Part shown: one piece after another, positions 60,476 through 64,000 of the stretch | How the letters are laid out: each line of letters starts with the position of its first letter | How positions within the stretch are numbered: position 1 is the stretch's first letter | Assembly: GCF_014207935.1 (NCBI RefSeq) | Contig: NZ_JACHLL010000001.1 | Span: forward strand, 62,001 to 126,000 | DNA from: Pseudomonas fluvialis | Lineage (GTDB): Bacteria; Pseudomonadota; Gammaproteobacteria; Pseudomonadales; Pseudomonadaceae | Direction: 5' to 3' | DNA length: 64,000 bases | Notes under the pieces: generated by a model | What the model was told of the DNA's origin: nothing | Seen by the model: the letters and a program-made list of their open reading frames with translations, nothing else | The model's database searches: none | Made by a program: the position numbers and the translations under genes

Positions 60476-60476
<1 letters not shown>
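59013..60476 (-). CDS. murE: UDP-MurNAc-L-Ala-D-Glu--meso-diaminopimelate ligase
   Basis: A 487-residue Mur ligase that adds the third residue of the stem peptide. VTGTNGKTSVSQLIAQALD is the ATP loop, and VLVTDDNPRTEEP contains the DNPR motif that indicates meso-diaminopimelate rather than lysine, as expected in a Gram-negative cell wall. ATG 60476 shares a base with the ftsI stop (TGATG); a second ATG two codons later is also possible. Confidence 0.98.
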
Positions 60477-62513
<2,037 letters not shown>

Positions 62514-62517
<4 letters not shown>

Positions 62518-63464
62518 CGCAGCTTCTCCGCCACACGCATCACCGCACTGCGCGAGCGCGGATTGGCTTTTACCTCGGCATCGCTGGCGAAGATCGGCTT
62601 GCCCAGCAGCTTGAGGCGCGGCTCGAAGGCCTTGGGAATGATCGGCAGGTGACGCGGCAGATTGTCCGCCTCGCCCTTGGCATGCCTGCGCATGAACTGT
62701 TTGACGATGCGATCTTCCAGCGAATGGAAGCTGATCACCACCAGGCGGCCGCCGACTGCCAGGCTCTCCAGAGCCGCATCCAGCCCGCGTTCCAGATCAC
62801 CCAGCTCGTTATTGACGTGAATGCGCAAGCCCTGGAAGGCCCGGGTTGCCGGGTTCTTGCCCTTCTCCCACGCCGGATTGGCTTCGGTCAGCACCGCAGC
62901 CAGATCGGCGGTGCGCTCGAACGGCTTGAGCGCACGGCGCTCTACGACTGCCCGCGCCATGCGCTTGGCGAAACGCTCCTCGCCATACTCCTTGAAGACG
63001 CGGGCAATCTCTTCGGCATCCGCCGTGGCAATGAACTGCGCGGCACTGACACCGGCATCCGGGTTCATGCGCATGTCCAGCGGGCCGTCATTGAGAAAGC
63101 TGAAACCGCGGGTCGGATCATCCAGCTGCGGCGAGGACACCCCCAGGTCGAGCAACACACCTTGCACCTGACCCGTCAGCTGGCGCGCCGCCAGTTCATC
63201 GCCCATGTCGGCAAAGCTGCGCTGCACAATGACAAAGCGGCCGTCTTCGGCCGCCAGAGCGTTGCCGGTGGCAATTGCCAGAGGGTCCTTGTCGAAACCG
63301 AGCAGCCGCCCTTGCGCGCCGAGCCCCTCGAGAATCAGCCGACTATGCCCGCCGCGACCGAACGTGCCATCGACGTAGCAACCATCGGCGCGCAGCGCCA
63401 ACTGCTCGACGGCCTCGTCGAGCAGCACGGTGATATGGCGGTAGTCGCTGGCAGTCATAGTCAC
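62514..63464 (-). CDS. rsmH: 16S rRNA (cytosine1402-N4)-methyltransferase RsmH
   Basis: A 316-residue SAM-dependent enzyme that N4-methylates C1402 of 16S rRNA in the P site. [27 protein letters not shown] (SAM loop), [12 protein letters not shown] and [15 protein letters not shown] are characteristic. The start is either GTG 63464, whose bases overlap the mraZ stop (GTGA), or ATG 63458 two codons later; neither has a strong ribosome site, consistent with coupling to mraZ translation. Confidence 0.96.
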
Positions 63465-63916
63465 AGGATCAGATCACGCAGTTCATCCGGCAGACCGCCA
63501 GGTTGTTTGATGGCCGCCAGATCCGCCTCTGCCAGCGCGTTCCAGGCACTTTCATTCCACAACTGAAACTTGTTCAGCTGGCCGACCAGCATCGCGTGCT
63601 TGTCCAGGCCGGCATGCTCGCGCAGACGCGGTGGCACCAGGAAACGGCCATTGCTGTCCAGTTCCAGATCCACGGCATTGCCGATCAGCACACGTTGCAG
63701 GCGGCGGTTTTCTTCGACGAGGGATGGCAGCTGACGCAATTTGGCTTCGATCAGCTCCCACTCGGTCAGCGGGTAGACACACAGGCAGGGGTCGACGGCA
63801 TCAACCGTCACGATGAGCTGGCCGGCACAACGCGAAAGCAGCTCATCACGATACCGACTCGGCATCGCGAGGCGCCCTTTGGCGTCGAGACTGATGGCGT
63901 TAGCTCCGCGAAACAA
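63461..63916 (-). CDS. mraZ: Transcriptional regulator MraZ
   Basis: A 151-residue protein with two AbrB/SpoVT-type swapped-hairpin domains ([19 protein letters not shown] and [18 protein letters not shown]). MraZ forms rings and binds GTGG-type direct repeats upstream of its own gene to control the dcw cluster. The conserved start FRGAN is preceded by TTG (63916) with GGGGAAG eight bases upstream, so a TTG start is used or the true start is not ATG in this strain. Three AAGTGG boxes lie 44-70 bases upstream. Confidence 0.95.
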   Translation of the reverse strand: MFRGANAISLDAKGRLAMPSRYRDELLSRCAGQLIVTVDAVDPCLCVYPLTEWELIEAKLRQLPSLVEENRRLQRVLIGNAVDLELDSNGRFLVPPRLREHAGLDKHAMLVGQLNKFQLWNESAWNALAEADLAAIKQPGGLPDELRDLIL

Positions 63917-63959
63917 GATTGCGCTTCCCCTTATTAACTAGCTTTCCGTGCTTAAAAAA

Positions 63960-63985
63960 CCACTTCAACCCACTTCATACCACTT
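63960..63985 (-). promoter_or_regulatory. Triple MraZ-binding boxes in the dcw promoter
   Basis: On the minus strand AAGTGG occurs three times with an exact 10-bp period (plus-strand CCACTT at 63960-63965, 63970-63975, 63980-63985). Known MraZ operators are runs of such direct repeats one helical turn apart, upstream of mraZ. Sequence beyond 64000 is outside the window, so further repeats cannot be excluded. Confidence 0.85.
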
Positions 63986-64000
63986 TCGCACACTATAGGA

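Overview
The window is a gene-dense, G+C-rich chromosomal segment of a Pseudomonas species (gammaproteobacterium), probably a relative of P. aeruginosa rather than P. aeruginosa itself. The evidence is a complete division and cell wall (dcw) cluster running mraZ to lpxC, followed by secA, with gene order and protein lengths that match Pseudomonas; several other blocks whose order I recall from P. aeruginosa; and a short LOV photoreceptor nearly identical in layout to those of P. putida. No rRNA, tRNA, CRISPR array, prophage or intact insertion sequence was seen.

Layout. 1-6.4 kb: end of a YajG-type lipoprotein gene, a CHASE4-HAMP-PAS-GGDEF cyclase, cysZ, a glycosyltransferase, then a TetR/NemR-type repressor with an Old Yellow Enzyme reductase, both preceded by the same operator-like sequence. 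6.4-8.8 kb: a visibly A+T-rich insert with one membrane acyltransferase (AT3-SGNH). 8.8-15.7 kb: nitroreductase, a CHASE4-GGDEF-EAL protein, a 2H phosphoesterase, a membrane-anchored chemoreceptor, yebG under a perfect LexA box, and a PAS-GGDEF cyclase overlapping yebG tail to tail. 15.8-20.4 kb: a 265-bp MITE-like element inserted at the stop codon of an E2 gene, then a leucine dehydrogenase / branched-chain 2-oxoacid dehydrogenase operon. 20.5-27 kb: a periplasmic protein, a secreted lipase-like hydrolase, an SDR, an aldolase-hydrolase-DUF1569 operon, a cupin and a flavodoxin.

27-33.6 kb is the most interesting stretch. It holds a short LOV blue-light receptor, a degenerate PilZ-like protein, an acyl-CoA dehydrogenase, a MerR/LitR-type regulator, a DCC-family protein, and folM-folE-folX (tetrahydromonapterin synthesis). 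TGTACA-type boxes sit in three of its promoters. This looks like a light-responsive regulon of the PplR/PpSB-LOV type known from P. putida, with at least one apparently new member, the acyl-CoA dehydrogenase. Just after it, a DUF1244-HopJ gene pair is bracketed by two inverted copies of a structured intergenic repeat whose stems covary; the MITE-like element carries the same core.

34.5-46 kb: yajQ, a response regulator with a dead GGDEF domain, panE, a hybrid-free sensor kinase, a PduO-type cobalamin adenosyltransferase, a MutT-ThiE fusion, a GST, argJ, secA and divergent dciA. 46-64 kb: lpxC, ftsZ, ftsA, ftsQ, ddlB, murC, murG, ftsW, murD, mraY, murF, murE, ftsI, ftsL, rsmH and mraZ, nearly all overlapping and all on the minus strand, ending at a promoter with three MraZ boxes spaced exactly 10 bp apart. 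Statements about synteny with P. aeruginosa and P. putida are from memory, not from a search.
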